NCBI GenBank assembly: GCA_033549245.1
Contig: JAWSUW010000004.1
Location: 1 to 47,676, forward strand
DNA: 47,676 nucleotides
Origin: Fusibacter_D sp033549245
GTDB taxonomy: Bacteria > Bacillota > Clostridia > Peptostreptococcales > Acidaminobacteraceae
Direction: 5' to 3'
This document shows, piece after piece, positions 24,845 to 34,396 of the stretch (the first letter of the stretch is position 1; every line of letters starts with the position of its first letter). Below the pieces are notes generated by a model. That model did not search any database, was not told the origin of the DNA, and was given only the letters and a program-made list of their open reading frames with translations. The position numbers and the translations under genes are program-made.

Positions 24845-27800
24845 TTGAAAATAATTAATGACCGCTATGAGATTATCAAACCACTCACAAGAGACAACAA
24901 CTGGATAGAGTACATCGTTTCAGACGTTCAGAAAAGTGGCATGATCAAACGTATTCGAATCTTTGATATTGAGATGTCCAATTATGAGTTTATCATCAAT
25001 ATGGAAGATGAGTTTGTTGAATTGAAAAACATTGTTCACGAAAATTTGTTGTCGGTTTATGAATTTCAACCCATTTATACGATTAATGGAAGTAGAATCA
25101 ATAGAAAGCAGTATTTTTACACCTATGAGAATTATGATGAAAATCATGTTGTTCACTATAGTGATCTTAACAAGTCCGAAGTGAACAGCGTGCTTATTCA
25201 ACTTTGCAAAGTATTTTGTTTCTTGCATTTCAGAGGGGTCATTTATAAATATCTAAATTTTGACCATTTGCTCATTTTAAAGGATAACCACAAAGTCACA
25301 TTAAAATTGAAAGATATTGCCAACAACTACGTCAATGATTATCATTTTAAGATGGACCATGAAAGATTCAATCAATTCATCGCTCCTGAAATCATGTGGG
25401 GAGAAGAAATCGACCTCACTGTAGACGTTTTTTCTCTCGGTATTTTGTTCTATTATCTATATTATCGCATTGATTATCGTCAAAAATCGATCAACAATGT
25501 CGTGAAGACATCCAGTGCCAATGACATTCACAAGTTTATATTAAAGGCCTCCAGTCATATCAAAGAAGAGAGGCATTCGTCCATCAATCAGTTTATCGAG
25601 GAACTTTCCAAACTGATATGGATTGAAGTCGACAACAATGATTCCAGCAATTATGACAAAATCTATGATCACACGAAAATAATCGGAAGAGACGCGATTC
25701 TTAAAGATATCCGGAATCTTATCGATGAAAAATATAAAAAAACTTTGAATTACAATGCAATTTATATAAGAGGCGAATCCGGGATCGGAAAAACAAGAAT
25801 ACTCAAAGAGATCGCCCAAGTAGCAAAATTCAATCGTTTCGATTACGTTAAGCTGAAACCTAAACAGGTTGAGAACATACCTTTTGGAACAGTGAAACAA
25901 ATCTTGGGGTTTGTACAATCGCATGATGATGTGTCATCACTCTTGATTCAGAAGTATGGAGCGGAACTTTCAAGTGTTTTGCCTGAACTTCAATCAAAAT
26001 GGAATATCCATCCTGATCAGATCATAGATGTTGAAGAGCAATATCTTAGGGTTTTGAATAGGGTATTCAACTTTTTTCTTGAGTACTGCAGTGATAAGTT
26101 CATTCTCATATTAGTGGATGATGAAGAGAAAATTGATCCGAGAGAGCGTTATTTCTATGACCAGCTCCTTGAACACAAAGGGGTATCAAACTATTTTCTG
26201 ATCATTACAGGTTCTGAAGTAAAATCAAAGGAAAATTTGAAAAATGAACAATTGAGAATATTAAAGCTACCGTCATTGACGCTTGAGGAAACAGGAAAAA
26301 TCGTAAAAGCGACTTTAGGTGTGAATTATATTCCATACCGCTTGACCCACAGATTGATGCTGGAGAACCAAGGTAAGGCCAGTATCACTAAAAATATGAT
26401 TTTTAAACTTTGGCAAGATGGTTACATTTACTTTGATACAAAGAAAATGCAGTGGGAGCTCGATGGCTTTGATGATCATTTTGTATTTGAATATTTCGAA
26501 GGTAGAAAAGAAGATTATGAATCCCTCTTAAGTGATTTGAATCCCAAGGATCTAGAAAATCTAAAAAGACTTTCCATTCTGAAAAGTTCATTCAATTTGA
26601 ATTTTGTTTTCAAGTTTTGCCATATGGATGAAGAAGCCGGATATTCTTTTCTAGGTGAGATGGAAGATAGGAAAATATTAAATAAAAGAATAAGTGATGT
26701 AGAATACGTTTTTGTCTTTCATGACAATGAATTCAAAAAGGTATTTTTTGACATGCTATCCATCAGTGAAAGAAAGGTGCTTTACAGAGAGGCTTCAGAT
26801 TACTATGAACAGCGCTTCATGGCCAACAACGAAGTCAACGAAAGCATCATAGACTATCTCATCCAGTGCGATGATCTGATTTTGGCTGCAAAATATTGCA
26901 TAATCTTTGCGGATCATTTTATTGAGAGTTTCAATAACGTCAAAGCATCCGAACTCTTAAATAGAGCAAGTGATCTCTATGAAAAAATGGATGACAAGAA
27001 TAAGGTCATTGAAACAGGACTCAGGTTGATCAAACAGCTTATCAAAGTCGGTAAGCTTGAAGACGCATTTGAAAAAGCCAATGAAATCATAAACCTTTCT
27101 AAATCCTATGATGAGATCAGTCATGTTGATGCGAAACTTGAGTTCAGCAATGTCCTTTACTATAAAAATGATGTGGATGCAGCTTATTCCATAGCTGAGG
27201 AGTGTATTAAGAAATCTATCGAAATCAATTATTTTGATGGAGAATTCAAATCTGCTCAAATGCTCTGTAGATGTCTCACAAACACAGTCGATCTGGATAA
27301 ACACATTGAACTAACGAGAAAATATCTTAATAAGAGTATGGAGTCAGGCAACGAGTATTATCAAGCTGTTTTTCAAAACGAACTTGGAGTGAACCATCTT
27401 TACAGAAACAATTACGAAGAAAGTCTAAGTGCGTTTTCGGAAAGTCTCAAATGCTACAAGAACCTTGCGGATGAGGAAAACATCATAAAATCCTATAATA
27501 ATATGGGAGTAGTTCATTTCGATGGATTTGGTGATTATATTGTTGCGAGAGATTTCTTCAGAAAGGCCTATACGCATTCCATCAATAGAAATTATATCGT
27601 TGCAACACCAATCCATCTCAACAACCTCGGTGAAACCTATATGACCGAAGGCAGATATGAAATGGCAATCAAGTATTTTGAGGAATCTCATCAAATTGCT
27701 GAAAAGATCGGTGATAAAGGCGTTGATTTATTGGCACTTCTTAACTTATGCAGCGCATACAATCTCGTCGAGAAATACGGTAAAGCCTTTACATTGATGA

Positions 27801-30205
27801 ATCGATTGGAGCACGAATTCGCCACACTTGAGAAACGTGATTTCAATCGTCAGGATTATTACTTGCTCCACCTTGACTTTTTCCTTTCGATGCAAAGCAT
27901 CATGAAAGTCGACAAGTGGCGTTATGAATTTGACGACCACAGCATTGAAGATGATTACAGAAAATATCGTATTAAAGTCATCGACATGGTTTTAAAATAT
28001 AAAAAAAGTGATATAGTCAACGAAAAAAGAGAGGTTCCTCTAAAAGCCATTGGTGAACTTGTTGAGATAACTCTAAAACCTTCTGAAGTAAAACTTTTAA
28101 GGACATTTATCATGGATGTTCTTATCGATCTCGTGGACCGATATGATTATTTGTCAGCCGAAGAACTTTTCAGATTGGATGCGATACTCGCTAAACGTTA
28201 TAACACAAAATTCATCAGATTGAAAAATGAAGTCATTGAAGCGGCTTTATCGGACTTCTCCATCGAGCGCATTGAAAACCTGATTGAACCGATCAAGTCT
28301 ATTTCTCAGGAGTTTCTCTGGAAAGTTTATAAAATCCTAGGGAATGAGAATTTTAACCGAAACAATCTATATCAGGCACTCAAATATTATCTGATGGCTC
28401 TTGACGTCATCTATGATCTTTCGAACAATGTACCTCTGGAATACAAAGAAACCTATATCCTTTATGACAATTCAAAAATGTCACTCAAGAATAACATCAA
28501 TAAGATAACAAAACGCTTATTGAGTTTGGATGGCATTGTTCAGAGCGTCATCTATGATGAGCGATTCGAGACCGTTGAGGATTTCTTTGATTTGAGCCAG
28601 CTCAATAGGCTCTATCACAGCAAAGAATTCAATCGATTGATCAGTGAAAACATCGACATCAGAGATGAAGTGCGATTTGAGACTTCAATTGACCTGATCA
28701 GAAATCTCGAAAAGGATGAAATCAACAACTTAAAATTAATATTAAAATATTTGAAACAACTGACATTTGCTGAACGTGCTTTTATTTACCTTTTGGACGA
28801 AAATGACAATATCAGCCAAGTCATCAAAGCGGATGAATCCTGTGAGGATTATGATGTATCAAGGTTGATCAACAACATCGGAAATGACATAGAAGGCATA
28901 ATGATCACAAAAATCAATCCAAAGACAAATATCCAGTTGCTTTCAGACAATCAAAAAAGCATTATTTGTTTTCCTGTTTATGAGACGTCTACAGTGAAGA
29001 ATGGTAATGACAAGCGAAAAGAAGACTTGCTGGTAACCAAACAGAAAATAATTGGATATGTGTTCATGGATTCAAGAAACTTGATCAACAGGTTCGATGA
29101 AATCACATTTGAACAGGCGAAGTCATTCATCAATTTGATTTATGTCTTTATTGACAACTATAACCTCAAGCGTCTTTCAACCGTCGACAAATTGACTGGT
29201 GTCTATCTCAGAAAATTCATTGAGCAAAAGTTCGCTCTCCACATGAGCATTGCCAGGCAGAACAACTACAACCTATCTGTAATCATGTTGGATATTGATA
29301 AATTCAAATTTGTCAACGATACTTATGGACACCGAAAAGGGGATGAGATACTCACTCGCTTGGGTGAAATCCTCAATAAATCTGTAAGAAGTACTGATTA
29401 TGTGGCAAGATATGGCGGGGAGGAATTTATCATTCTCTTACCCGAAGCTGATTCAAGCAGTGCATTTAAAGTCGCTGAAAAGACAAGAACGCTCATTGAG
29501 GACAGTAAATTGTTAGGAGATGATATGCTTTTGACTGTAAGTTTGGGTGTATCGACGTATCCAAAAGATGGAGCCAACGAAGAGGAATTGATTGAGAAAG
29601 CGGATCAAGCACTCTATTACTCAAAAAACAATGGCAGAAATCAATCAACAAGCTGGGACCATAAACTGATCAAGGAAAAACATCGATATGACCGATTGAC
29701 AGGCATATTAACTGGAAACATTTCTTCAGATACCAGAACTGTGAAGGCACTTATTGACATTCTCAATCAATTGGAACACAGCTACACACGTGAAGAGAGT
29801 ATTCGAAATGCCTTCATATCACTTTTGGATATTACGGAAGGTGAAGAGATTCAATTTATCATGTTCGACGAAAATCAAAATATAGAAGAAGTGATCTACA
29901 AGAAAAAAGGACAAGAGAGAATAAGTGATGAGCTTGTCTTGAATGAAAGGTTGATCGGAAGATTCAAAGGCACAAACAACTCCGGTTATTTCATCGATTG
30001 GGAAGAAGTCATTGCTTATGATGCGAACCTGAAGGTACCAAACTGGAAATCTTACATTATCATCACTTTCCTAACTGGCACAACAAGTGGTATACTTTCC
30101 ATAGCGGTAGATATAAAAGATAAGGAATTTGAATTTAGCAATTACAATTTTGTAGATGCTTTAAAACCAGTTTTAGAGCATGTATTATTCATTCAGAAAG
30201 GTTAA
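24845..30205 (+). CDS. Giant pseudokinase-AAA ATPase-TPR-GAF-GGDEF protein
   Basis: A 1786-residue cytoplasmic signalling protein that should make cyclic di-GMP. Domains in order: a Ser/Thr-kinase-like fold (about 1-270); an AAA/STAND-type ATPase with Walker A GESGIGKT at 310-317 and Walker B ILILVDDEE; a long helical part with TPR repeats (about 650-1000); more helices; a GAF domain (about 1270-1430); GGDEF (about 1440-1600) with GGEEF at 1524-1528 and I-site RSTD; and a C-terminal GAF-like region (about 1610-1786). The kinase domain has lost catalysis: the HRD motif reads Y134-K135-Y136 and no DFG or Gly-rich loop is seen, though APEIMW and VDVFSLGILFYYL remain. The TTG at 24845 is chosen because GGGAGG lies 9 bases upstream. 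The next gene starts 3 bases after its stop. Confidence 0.92.
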   Translation: MKIINDRYEIIKPLTRDNNWIEYIVSDVQKSGMIKRIRIFDIEMSNYEFIINMEDEFVELKNIVHENLLSVYEFQPIYTINGSRINRKQYFYTYENYDENHVVHYSDLNKSEVNSVLIQLCKVFCFLHFRGVIYKYLNFDHLLILKDNHKVTLKLKDIANNYVNDYHFKMDHERFNQFIAPEIMWGEEIDLTVDVFSLGILFYYLYYRIDYRQKSINNVVKTSSANDIHKFILKASSHIKEERHSSINQFIEELSKLIWIEVDNNDSSNYDKIYDHTKIIGRDAILKDIRNLIDEKYKKTLNYNAIYIRGESGIGKTRILKEIAQVAKFNRFDYVKLKPKQVENIPFGTVKQILGFVQSHDDVSSLLIQKYGAELSSVLPELQSKWNIHPDQIIDVEEQYLRVLNRVFNFFLEYCSDKFILILVDDEEKIDPRERYFYDQLLEHKGVSNYFLIITGSEVKSKENLKNEQLRILKLPSLTLEETGKIVKATLGVNYIPYRLTHRLMLENQGKASITKNMIFKLWQDGYIYFDTKKMQWELDGFDDHFVFEYFEGRKEDYESLLSDLNPKDLENLKRLSILKSSFNLNFVFKFCHMDEEAGYSFLGEMEDRKILNKRISDVEYVFVFHDNEFKKVFFDMLSISERKVLYREASDYYEQRFMANNEVNESIIDYLIQCDDLILAAKYCIIFADHFIESFNNVKASELLNRASDLYEKMDDKNKVIETGLRLIKQLIKVGKLEDAFEKANEIINLSKSYDEISHVDAKLEFSNVLYYKNDVDAAYSIAEECIKKSIEINYFDGEFKSAQMLCRCLTNTVDLDKHIELTRKYLNKSMESGNEYYQAVFQNELGVNHLYRNNYEESLSAFSESLKCYKNLADEENIIKSYNNMGVVHFDGFGDYIVARDFFRKAYTHSINRNYIVATPIHLNNLGETYMTEGRYEMAIKYFEESHQIAEKIGDKGVDLLALLNLCSAYNLVEKYGKAFTLMNRLEHEFATLEKRDFNRQDYYLLHLDFFLSMQSIMKVDKWRYEFDDHSIEDDYRKYRIKVIDMVLKYKKSDIVNEKREVPLKAIGELVEITLKPSEVKLLRTFIMDVLIDLVDRYDYLSAEELFRLDAILAKRYNTKFIRLKNEVIEAALSDFSIERIENLIEPIKSISQEFLWKVYKILGNENFNRNNLYQALKYYLMALDVIYDLSNNVPLEYKETYILYDNSKMSLKNNINKITKRLLSLDGIVQSVIYDERFETVEDFFDLSQLNRLYHSKEFNRLISENIDIRDEVRFETSIDLIRNLEKDEINNLKLILKYLKQLTFAERAFIYLLDENDNISQVIKADESCEDYDVSRLINNIGNDIEGIMITKINPKTNIQLLSDNQKSIICFPVYETSTVKNGNDKRKEDLLVTKQKIIGYVFMDSRNLINRFDEITFEQAKSFINLIYVFIDNYNLKRLSTVDKLTGVYLRKFIEQKFALHMSIARQNNYNLSVIMLDIDKFKFVNDTYGHRKGDEILTRLGEILNKSVRSTDYVARYGGEEFIILLPEADSSSAFKVAEKTRTLIEDSKLLGDDMLLTVSLGVSTYPKDGANEEELIEKADQALYYSKNNGRNQSTSWDHKLIKEKHRYDRLTGILTGNISSDTRTVKALIDILNQLEHSYTREESIRNAFISLLDITEGEEIQFIMFDENQNIEEVIYKKKGQERISDELVLNERLIGRFKGTNNSGYFIDWEEVIAYDANLKVPNWKSYIIITFLTGTTSGILSIAVDIKDKEFEFSNYNFVDALKPVLEHVLFIQKG

Positions 30206-30208
30206 TAA

Positions 30209-32047
30209 ATGATTTTAAATGACTTTCTTCCCATCAATAGGGAAGATTTAAAAAGACTCGAATGGGACGGTGTGGATTTTGTCTTGGTTTCTGGTGACGC
30301 CTATGTCGACCATCCGAGTTTTGGACCGGCGGTAATCGCAAGAGTACTTTTGGATGCGGGCTATAAGGTCGGTATAATAGCTCAACCGGATTGGAACGAT
30401 CCATCCAGCATTTCGATTCTAGGAGAACCGAGACTAGGATTTTTAGTCACGTCAGGAAATATGGATTCAATGGTGAACCATTATTATGTTTCAAAGAAAA
30501 GAAGGACTACCGATGCGTTCACACCGGGTGGGGTGATAGGAAAGCGTCCTGATCGGGCGACCATTGTATACACCAATTTTATTCGAAAGACATATAAACA
30601 CAAACCAATAATTCTTGGTGGCATTGAAGCTTCACTTAGAAGATTTGCACATTATGATTATTGGGACAACAAAGTGAGAAGATCCATTCTATTCGACAGC
30701 GATGCGGATATGCTCGTGTTTGGTATGGGAGAAAATCAGATCACTGAAATAGCGGATTACTTGAACAGTGGTATAGATATAAAGCATATCATTCATATTC
30801 CCGGCACCTGCTATGTGACTGAGAGTATCGATCATGTGGACAGACCACTTGAAATTGATGCGTTTGAAGCCGTAAGTACAGATAAAACCGCCTATGCCAG
30901 AAGCTTCAAAATACTATACGATGAGCAAGATCCTATTAGAGGGCGTTCTATTGTTCAAAGACACAAAGACCGCTATCTGGTTCAAAACCCTCCAACAATG
31001 CCGCTTGAACGAGAACGACTTGATTGGGTTTTCAATCTTGGTTACATGCGGGAAATTCATCCAAGCTATGTAAGCTTAGGTGGAATACCAGCCATCCAGG
31101 AAGTTAAGCTCAGCATAATCAGTGAAAGAGGCTGTTTTGGAAACTGTTCTTTTTGTGCGCTTGCATTTCATCAAGGCAGGATTATCAGCTCAAGATCTCA
31201 CGATTCCATTTTACAGGAAGCTGAAGCGATAACTCATGATTCTGATTTCAAGGGTTATATCAATGATGTAGGAGGTCCTACGGCCAACTTCAGGAACCCG
31301 GCTTGTGAAAAACAACTAAAATATGGCGCATGCAAAAACAAACAGTGCTTATATCCAGAACCTTGTGAACATTTAATAGTTGACCATAGTGATTATTTGG
31401 AATTGCTTCAAAAAATCAGACAAGTTGAGAATGTCAAAAAAGTATTTATCAGAAGTGGAATTCGATATGATTATCTCATGCATGATGAATCAAATGAGTT
31501 CTTCTATGAACTTTGTGAACATCATGTCAGCGGACAACTCAAAGTAGCACCGGAACATATTGACGAGACTGTTCTAGATTATATGGGAAAACCAAGCGGG
31601 AAGCTATATGGTGAATTTGTTGAAGCATTCAACATCATTAATAAAGAGATAGACAAGGATCAGTACATCATTCCTTATTTGATGAGCTCACATCCAGGAA
31701 GCACCATTGCATCTGCGATAAGATTGGCGGAATACCTCAGAGATATCAATTACACTCCGGAACAGGTCCAAGATTTTTATCCTACTCCTGGAACGCTCAG
31801 TACCTGTATGTACCATACAGGTATAGATCCAAGAACCATGAAAAGTGTTTATGTGCCTAAAACTCCGAAAGAAAAGGCCATGCAGCGCGCGTTGCTTCAG
31901 TTCAAAAATCCTAAGAATTATGATCTTGTATATGAAGCGCTGGTTCTGGCAGGAAGAAATGATTTGATCGGGACAAACCCAAAAGCTTTAATCAGGCCAA
32001 AATCGGAGAAGAAAACCAAGAGCTACAAGACTCAAAAGAGACGGTAA
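30209..32047 (+). CDS. YgiQ family radical SAM protein
   Basis: A 612-residue iron-sulfur enzyme of the YgiQ/UPF0313 group. The radical SAM cluster motif is SERGCFGNCSFCALAFHQGR (Cys-x3-Cys-x2-Cys). The N-terminal half has the B12-binding-like fold seen in the family, with GIEASLRRFAHYDYW as its signature, and the C-terminus carries the usual PTPGTLSTCMYHTG segment and a basic tail. The reaction is not known. The ATG comes 3 bases after the giant signalling gene, with AGAAAGG inside that gene's end as the ribosome site, so they are co-transcribed. Confidence 0.94.
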   Translation: MILNDFLPINREDLKRLEWDGVDFVLVSGDAYVDHPSFGPAVIARVLLDAGYKVGIIAQPDWNDPSSISILGEPRLGFLVTSGNMDSMVNHYYVSKKRRTTDAFTPGGVIGKRPDRATIVYTNFIRKTYKHKPIILGGIEASLRRFAHYDYWDNKVRRSILFDSDADMLVFGMGENQITEIADYLNSGIDIKHIIHIPGTCYVTESIDHVDRPLEIDAFEAVSTDKTAYARSFKILYDEQDPIRGRSIVQRHKDRYLVQNPPTMPLERERLDWVFNLGYMREIHPSYVSLGGIPAIQEVKLSIISERGCFGNCSFCALAFHQGRIISSRSHDSILQEAEAITHDSDFKGYINDVGGPTANFRNPACEKQLKYGACKNKQCLYPEPCEHLIVDHSDYLELLQKIRQVENVKKVFIRSGIRYDYLMHDESNEFFYELCEHHVSGQLKVAPEHIDETVLDYMGKPSGKLYGEFVEAFNIINKEIDKDQYIIPYLMSSHPGSTIASAIRLAEYLRDINYTPEQVQDFYPTPGTLSTCMYHTGIDPRTMKSVYVPKTPKEKAMQRALLQFKNPKNYDLVYEALVLAGRNDLIGTNPKALIRPKSEKKTKSYKTQKRR

Positions 32048-32088
32048 TATTATAAACTGAAAATAAAAGATTTAAGAGGGGATCATTT

Positions 32089-33621
32089 ATGAAAAGTAAA
32101 ATTATAATTGACGGAAAAAGTCTTACGCTGGATCTGGTAATGGATGTTGCCAGATTTGGAAGCATCATCGAATTGTCACCTGAATCTGTAGAAAAAGTTC
32201 ATATCGCAAGAAAATTCGTTGATGAACTCGTAGATTCAAAAAAAGTGGTATACGGGATTACTACCGGCTTTGGAAAGTTTTCAGATATAGTGATCTCCAA
32301 AGAGGAAACAACAGATTTGCAGACCAATCTGATCATTAGCCATGCATGTGGAGTCGGAAATCCATTTGATGAGGAAATCGTCAGAGCGATCATGCTCCTT
32401 AGAGTCAACAATTTGGTCAAAGGTCACAGTGGTGTCAGACTTACAACGATCAACACACTTGTGGATATGATCAATAAGGGCGTACATCCTGTTATTCCAG
32501 AAAAAGGCTCACTCGGAGCAAGTGGAGACCTCGCACCTTTAGCACATATGGTGCTTGTCATGCTTGGAATGGGAGAAGCATTTTACAAAGGGGAACGAAT
32601 GGATGGAAAAACAGCCATGGACCTCGCCCAAATTCCTACAATTGAGCTCACATCAAAAGAAGGACTTGCACTGATCAACGGAACGCAGGTTATGACCGCC
32701 GTAGGATGTGTGACAACTTATGAAGCCATTCAATTGCTAAAGTTATCAGACATCAGTGCATCTCTTACTGTTGAGGCATTAAAGGGTATCACAGATGCTT
32801 TTGACGCGAGATTGCATGCCGTCAGACCACATCCAGGTCAGATTCAAACTGCTGAAAATTTAAGAATAATCTTAGAAGGTAGCGAAAGAACTACCAAACA
32901 AGGTGAAATCAGAGTACAGGACGCTTATACACTCAGATGTATTCCTCAAATCCATGGCGCAAGCAAAGATGCAATCCAATTTGTTGCGGATCGTATTCAA
33001 ATAGAAATTAATTCTGTAACCGACAATCCAATTTTATTCCCAGAAGACGGTGTTGTCTTCTCAGGTGGAAATTTCCATGGTCAACCAATGGCATTGCCAT
33101 TTGATTTTCTTGGAATAGCAATAGCGGAAATTGCCAATGTAGCTGAAAGAAGAATCGAAAGACTTGTCAATCCACAGCTTAGTAACTTGCCAGCATTTTT
33201 GACACCTTATGGTGGATTGCATTCAGGGTTCATGATTGCACAATATGCCGCTGCTGCACTGGTTTCTGAAAACAAGGTGTATGCGCATCCTGCGAGTGTG
33301 GATTCCATACCTTCTTCAGCGAACCAGGAAGATCATGTCAGCATGGGTACCATAGCTGCCCGTAAAGCGAAAGAAATACTTTTTAATGCTCAAAATGTAA
33401 TCGCTATTGAACTATTGTGCGCAGCACAAGCCATTGACTTTGAAACCACAGGCAAACTCGGTAAAGGATCGAAAGAAGCTTATGACGTAGTTAGAGCAAA
33501 TGTTGAAAAACTGGAATCCGACCGTGTAATGAATATAGATTTTAACAAAATATATGGTATAATTAAAACAAATAAAATTTTAGAGGCGGTTGAATCAGCT
33601 GTCGGTAAATTGAAAATTTAG
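32089..33621 (+). CDS. hutH: Histidine ammonia-lyase
   Basis: Removes ammonia from histidine to give urocanate, the first step of histidine degradation. The 510 residues are normal for HutH. The Ala-Ser-Gly triad that cyclises into the MIO cofactor is visible in GSLGASGDLAPLAH (near residues 142-144), together with the YGITTGFG loop and TDNPILFPEDG. An AAGAGGGGATC ribosome site precedes the ATG. It is separated from ftcD-hutI-fchA by 22 kb, and urocanase (hutU), needed between them, is not in the window. Confidence 0.97.
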   Translation: MKSKIIIDGKSLTLDLVMDVARFGSIIELSPESVEKVHIARKFVDELVDSKKVVYGITTGFGKFSDIVISKEETTDLQTNLIISHACGVGNPFDEEIVRAIMLLRVNNLVKGHSGVRLTTINTLVDMINKGVHPVIPEKGSLGASGDLAPLAHMVLVMLGMGEAFYKGERMDGKTAMDLAQIPTIELTSKEGLALINGTQVMTAVGCVTTYEAIQLLKLSDISASLTVEALKGITDAFDARLHAVRPHPGQIQTAENLRIILEGSERTTKQGEIRVQDAYTLRCIPQIHGASKDAIQFVADRIQIEINSVTDNPILFPEDGVVFSGGNFHGQPMALPFDFLGIAIAEIANVAERRIERLVNPQLSNLPAFLTPYGGLHSGFMIAQYAAAALVSENKVYAHPASVDSIPSSANQEDHVSMGTIAARKAKEILFNAQNVIAIELLCAAQAIDFETTGKLGKGSKEAYDVVRANVEKLESDRVMNIDFNKIYGIIKTNKILEAVESAVGKLKI

Positions 33622-33650
33622 TTGCCAAACGGCATTAGAAAGGTATGAAC

Positions 33651-33827
33651 GTGTTAGGACAAGAGAAGCTCGATAGAATCAATTATTTAGCCAACAAGAA
33701 GAAAACAGAAGGCTTGACTGAGGAAGAAACAGCAGAACAAAAAGAACTTAGAGATGCATACGTCAAGGCTTTCAGGAAAAGTTTCAAAAATCAACTGGAC
33801 CATACAGACTTCATCTATAAAGATTAG
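33651..33827 (+). CDS. DUF896 small protein (YnzC-like)
   Basis: A 58-residue basic helical protein of the DUF896 family, with the conserved LDRINYLANKKKTEGLTEEE block followed by ELRDAYVKAFRKSFKNQL. An ATG at 33645 is only one base from the GAAAGG ribosome site, while the GTG at 33651 is 7 bases away and gives MLGQEKLDRIN, closer to the family N-terminus, so the GTG is preferred. Family members in Bacillus are tied to the SOS region, but their molecular function is not settled. The cheW gene starts 15 bases after it. Confidence 0.9.
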   Translation: MLGQEKLDRINYLANKKKTEGLTEEETAEQKELRDAYVKAFRKSFKNQLDHTDFIYKD

Positions 33828-33841
33828 CAGGGGGGATTCAA

Positions 33842-34291
33842 GTGGCAGATAAGCAGTATATCATTTTCAAACTCAACAATGAAAAATTCGCAACCAGCAT
33901 AAACCACATCGCATCCATAACGGAATATTCATCGATTACACCTGTTCCCAGCGGACCTCCATATGTGGACGGACTGCTTAATTTAAGAGGTGACATCATA
34001 CCGGTAATCAATTTGAAGAAACGATTCAAAATGGCCGATAGTCAGATGAAAGAAAAAAGAATCATAATCGCGAATAAGGACGATGTTCAAATTGGTTTTT
34101 TGGTTGACGATGCCTCACAGTCGATGAATGTTGATGAATCTCAAATTTTGCCACCACCCAAGATTGCAATCAAAAAAAACAATGAGTACATTTCTGAAGT
34201 TTGCATCCATGACAATGAACTGATCATAGTCATTGATCTGGATAAAGTGCTAAGCGATGACGAAATAGAGGAATTGTTGGATCTAAGCTAA
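33842..34291 (+). CDS. CheW-type chemotaxis coupling protein
   Basis: A 149-residue CheW domain that would link receptors to a CheA kinase. It starts with GTG at 33842 after a GGGGGG-rich ribosome site. CheW hallmarks are YIIFKLNNEKFATSINHIASI, the PSGPPYVDGLLNLRGDIIPVINLKKRF stretch, and the C-terminal ELIIVIDLDKVL. No CheA, receptor or CheY lies nearby, so its partners are elsewhere or it serves a non-motility pathway. A terminator follows 45 bases later. Confidence 0.92.
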   Translation: MADKQYIIFKLNNEKFATSINHIASITEYSSITPVPSGPPYVDGLLNLRGDIIPVINLKKRFKMADSQMKEKRIIIANKDDVQIGFLVDDASQSMNVDESQILPPPKIAIKKNNEYISEVCIHDNELIIVIDLDKVLSDDEIEELLDLS

Positions 34292-34335
34292 ATAATCCCG
34301 GTTTTTGGATGATTAAATTAGGACTAAATATTCAA

Positions 34336-34370
34336 AAAAGCCCACCTTATTTATGAGCGTGGGCTTTTGT
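34336..34370 (+). terminator. Terminator after cheW
   Basis: AAAAGCCCAC / GTGGGCTTTT form a 10-bp stem around a 13-base loop, with a TTTT tail. A TATAAT at 34373-34378 just beyond it may be the -10 of the next gene, but no clear -35 is seen. Confidence 0.85.
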
Positions 34371-34396
34371 GATATAATAAACAGCGGAGTGTGTAT

